A DNA stretch of 6,374 nucleotides, taken from positions 1-6,374 of the forward strand of contig JACOTK010000247.1 in assembly GCA_016178435.1 (NCBI GenBank), given 5' to 3'. The position numbers and the translations under genes are program-made. Each line of letters starts with the position of its first letter. Within the stretch, counting starts at the first letter, position 1. The DNA comes from Actinomycetota bacterium (GTDB lineage Bacteria; Actinomycetota; Acidimicrobiia; Acidimicrobiales; CADCSY01). This document shows positions 4,755 through 6,374 of the stretch, one piece after another. The notes beneath the pieces were generated by a model. The model did not search any database, had not been told where the DNA came from, and worked only from the letters and a program-made list of their open reading frames with translations.

Positions 4755-5907
4755 CGACGTTTACCCCAATGAGATGAAACGCCATGGACTCGACGACTCG
4801 ACGATCGATCAGCTCCTGGCCGGGAGCACAACACCCGGCCAGGAGCTGATCGGTCTCGTTGCCTTCGTCGAGGAGGTTCGCCGGACCTACCTGTCGCACC
4901 CGCCGCAGGTCGGACCGGCCTTGGCCTCGCTCCTTGTCGAGGGTCTCGTTCCAACCGACAAAGGCGACCTGTCCGTGAGGACAGCGAGCAACGCCACCGG
5001 ACCTGCGCCGCAGGCAGCCGGGCTACCGAAACGGAGAGTACGCAAGATGATCGGAGCGGTTCTCACCACATTGGCAGGCAAGATGGCGCTGGCCGGCGCT
5101 GCAACAGCGGCCACGGTCGGCAGCCTTGGCGCCGCCGGCGCCCTACCGGGCCCCATGCAGTCCTTCGTTGCCGAGAAGGTCAGCGCCGTCGGCGTTCAAT
5201 TCCCCGATCCCCACGCCACCAGTGTCGCCAAGGTTGCCGCAGCCGGCGATTTCAAGGTGGAGGCATTGCTCGCCGAAGTCGATCACAACATCACCGATCT
5301 GACGGTACCCGAGGGCGCCGATGGCAGCCTGGCCGATCCGGCCATGTCCGCAGACGTGTCGGCAGCGCAACAGGCTCGCATCAAGGAGCGTTGCGATCGG
5401 GCCATGGCCCATGTCGATGAGCAGTACGCCAAGCAGAGCGCTCAGGTGGACAACGAGAAAGCTTCGGCGAACCTCGACGAGCACTACCGGGAAGCGCGAT
5501 CCAAGGTGGACGAGCACTGCAGCGAGGCGCTGGCCAAGGCAGAGGCAAAGTTGGCCAAGGCGGGTGAAGGCGTCAGCTCTGATGTGGCGGACGATCCCGA
5601 CGACGTGATCGGCGACGAGTCCGGGCACAGGTCGGATGTCGGAGAGGCTGACGAGGACAAGGCCAAGAAAGACGACTCGGACACGGACGAGGTCGAGCAG
5701 AAGGCACGTGAGAACGAGGAGGAAGGTCGAGGCGCCAGGAGCGACGATGAGCCGAGGTCCGACGCCTCGGTCCCGTCGGATTCCTCTTCCAGCCCAACAA
5801 CGTCTGATGTCGACTCCGACTCCTCCGACTCATCGGGTTCCGGCTCATCGGATTCCGGCTCATCGGGCTCCGGCTCATCGGATTCCGGCTCGGGCAGTGG
5901 CAACTGA
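4744..5907 (+). CDS. Single-pass membrane protein, putative anti-sigma factor, with acidic Ser/Asp/Gly tail
   Basis: The 387-residue product probably anchors or inhibits the sigma factor encoded just upstream. Residues 1-100 are cytoplasmic by inference, with a helical LDDSTIDQLLAGS segment (16-28) and a further helix (33-50). No zinc-binding HxxxCxxC motif is present, so it is not a classical ZAS protein. A basic stretch (KRRVRK) precedes a hydrophobic Ala/Gly-rich span at about 103-134, then GALPGPMQSFVAEKVSAVG, a pattern I recall behind many actinobacterial sigma genes. The exported part has a helix with 11-residue spacing of similar positions (Cys217, Tyr228, Lys239, then Tyr248, Cys259) starting at VDEQY/LDEHY/VDEHC. 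A very acidic region (about 280-345) and a Ser/Asp/Gly tail (345-387) follow. GAGGAG at 4728-4733 supports the ATG. The call as anti-sigma rests on context. Confidence 0.6.
   Translation: MASDDVYPNEMKRHGLDDSTIDQLLAGSTTPGQELIGLVAFVEEVRRTYLSHPPQVGPALASLLVEGLVPTDKGDLSVRTASNATGPAPQAAGLPKRRVRKMIGAVLTTLAGKMALAGAATAATVGSLGAAGALPGPMQSFVAEKVSAVGVQFPDPHATSVAKVAAAGDFKVEALLAEVDHNITDLTVPEGADGSLADPAMSADVSAAQQARIKERCDRAMAHVDEQYAKQSAQVDNEKASANLDEHYREARSKVDEHCSEALAKAEAKLAKAGEGVSSDVADDPDDVIGDESGHRSDVGEADEDKAKKDDSDTDEVEQKARENEEEGRGARSDDEPRSDASVPSDSSSSPTTSDVDSDSSDSSGSGSSDSGSSGSGSSDSGSGSGN
4803..4855. repeat. Perfect 19-bp inverted repeat inside the putative anti-sigma gene
   Basis: Positions 4806-4824 (CGATCAGCTCCTGGCCGGG) are the exact reverse complement of 4834-4852, with a 9-base loop (AGCACAACA). 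A G-U pair and two further pairs extend the stem to 4803/4855. In RNA this would be a very stable hairpin starting about 60 bases after the start codon. No T-run follows, so it is not an intrinsic terminator. It encodes residues 21-37 of the protein. Confidence 0.9.
5836..5895 (+). repeat. Four tandem 15-bp units encoding a Gly/Asp-Ser tail
   Basis: Four in-frame 15-base units (5836, 5851, 5866, 5881) share the core TCCGGCTCATCG and alternate at their first codon (GGT, GAT, GGC, GAT). They encode GSGSS, DSGSS, GSGSS, DSGSG, part of the low-complexity C-terminus of the membrane protein. Such arrays expand and contract by slippage in multiples of five residues without shifting the frame. Confidence 0.85.
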
Positions 5908-5920
5908 GGCAACTTATCGG

Positions 5921-6124
5921 CCCTCGGAGTCGACGACCCGACGCGACCTTCCATCCCACATCGAGATCGAGCCGGGGGCGTCGGGTCTCGACGAGACCAG
6001 CTACGCGAAATGCGAGGACGTGAAGTCTCTATCGGAGCGGCGCCTCGTCGCCCGACTCGGCGCGGCGGGCGACGAGGCCCTCTTTGCGATTGCTCGAACC
6101 CTCCGGATCCTGCTCGATTTCTGA
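5921..6124 (+). pseudogene. MazF/PemK-type toxin, C-terminal remnant
   Basis: The frame ending at the TGA at 6122-6124 reads STTRRDLPSHIEIEPGASGL, then SYAKCEDVKSLSERRLVARLG and a closing helix (FAIARTLRILLDF). This is the order of the C-terminal half of a MazF-family endoribonuclease: the T-S strand, the R-D-L-P-S-H strand, the A-K-C-E-x-(V/I)-x-S segment, then the R-L-x-x-R-L-G strand and terminal helix. The N-terminal third is absent, including R-G-x-I/V and the R-R-P-A strand with the catalytic arginine. The sequence immediately upstream is the end of the membrane-protein gene (stop at 5905-5907). No start codon with a ribosome-binding site and no antitoxin gene accompanies it. It differs clearly from the intact MazF at 528-875, so it is not a partial duplicate of that gene. 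The left boundary is approximate. Confidence 0.75.
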
Positions 6125-6191
6125 TTCCATGACGAGCGAAGGCTCAACCTGTGTATCGACTGTGAGCTGCTGAGATCCGATGGCGTTCTTG

Positions 6192-6374
6192 TCAGGCGAC
6201 CTCCGCCGCCGGCGCGGCGAACTGGGAGTTGTACAGGGCGAAGTAGGCGCCGCCCTTCGCCAACAGCTCCTTGTGGTTGCCCTGCTCGACGATCTGACCC
6301 CCGTCCATCATGAGGATGGTGTCGGCGTCGCGGATGGTGGAGAGCCGATGAGCGATGACGAAGCTCGTGCGATC
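6192..6374 (-). CDS. ABC transporter ATP-binding protein/permease, C-terminal end (runs off the right edge)
   Basis: Reading leftward from the window edge, 60 codons and a TGA encode the end of an ABC nucleotide-binding domain. TSFVIAHRLSTIRDADTI contains the switch histidine (H-loop, AHRLST). MMDGGQIVEQGNHKELLAKG then gives the D-G-x-I-x-E-x-G-x-H-x-E-L signature that closes the domain, and AYFALYNSQF is the usual end of fused exporter-type half-transporters (MsbA/MdlB-like). A short Ala-rich tail follows. The membrane domain, Walker A, signature and Walker B motifs lie beyond the window, so the substrate cannot be stated. It is transcribed towards the MazF remnant, and no terminator hairpin is visible after its stop. 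Confidence 0.92.
   Translation of the reverse strand, partial: DRTSFVIAHRLSTIRDADTILMMDGGQIVEQGNHKELLAKGGAYFALYNSQFAAPAAEVA

Noticed and set aside
5636..5920. Open frame upstream of the MazF remnant in the same phase (ATG at 5636)
   Set aside because: This portion is an Arg/Thr/Pro-rich out-of-frame reading of the membrane-protein gene; only the part after about 5921 has family motifs.

Overview
The window is GC-rich with strongly GC-biased third codon positions, weak or absent Shine-Dalgarno sites, and gene families typical of Actinomycetota: a MazEF module with a ribbon-helix-helix antitoxin, a DUF4143-type ATPase, and an ECF sigma factor with a membrane partner. Acidimicrobiia or a related class is my guess. 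That placement is inference; no marker gene is present.

Layout. (a) 1-2178 is an accessory, toxin-antitoxin-rich stretch. It opens with the 5' end of a leftward Phd/YefM-type antitoxin gene (86 to 1), preceded by a palindromic candidate operator (101-121). A complete mazE-like/mazF pair follows (311-541 and 528-875, overlapping by 14 bp). The pair lies between two direct copies of a roughly 100-126 bp repeat (124-225 and 910-1035). Each copy carries tandem 23-bp units, two in the first and three in the second, and each ends in the same possible extended -10 sequence. Just after the second copy is an AAA+/DUF4143 ATPase gene broken by an internal out-of-frame deletion near 1345. (b) 2374-4017, leftward, encodes an alkaline-phosphatase-superfamily phosphohydrolase of about 547 residues. 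(c) 4083-5907 is a rightward two-gene operon of an ECF sigma factor and an overlapping single-pass membrane protein, probably its anti-sigma or regulatory partner. The latter has a hendecad-like helical segment and a long acidic Ser/Asp/Gly tail, and its gene contains a perfect 19-bp inverted repeat near the 5' end. (d) 5921-6124 is the decayed C-terminal half of a second MazF-type toxin. (e) 6192-6374 is the 3' end of a leftward ABC exporter gene.

How the parts work together. Two systems can be read with confidence: the mazEF module (labile antitoxin, endoribonuclease toxin) and the sigma/membrane-protein operon (regulated transcription). The partial antitoxin, the broken ATPase and the orphan MazF fragment look like debris of gain and loss of small selfish or stress modules around these. 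No CRISPR array, tRNA, rRNA or transposase is visible. No gene-free stretch exceeds 300 bases. The gaps at 226-310, 876-909, 2179-2373 and 6125-6191 hold nothing I can identify, and no convincing intrinsic terminator was found.
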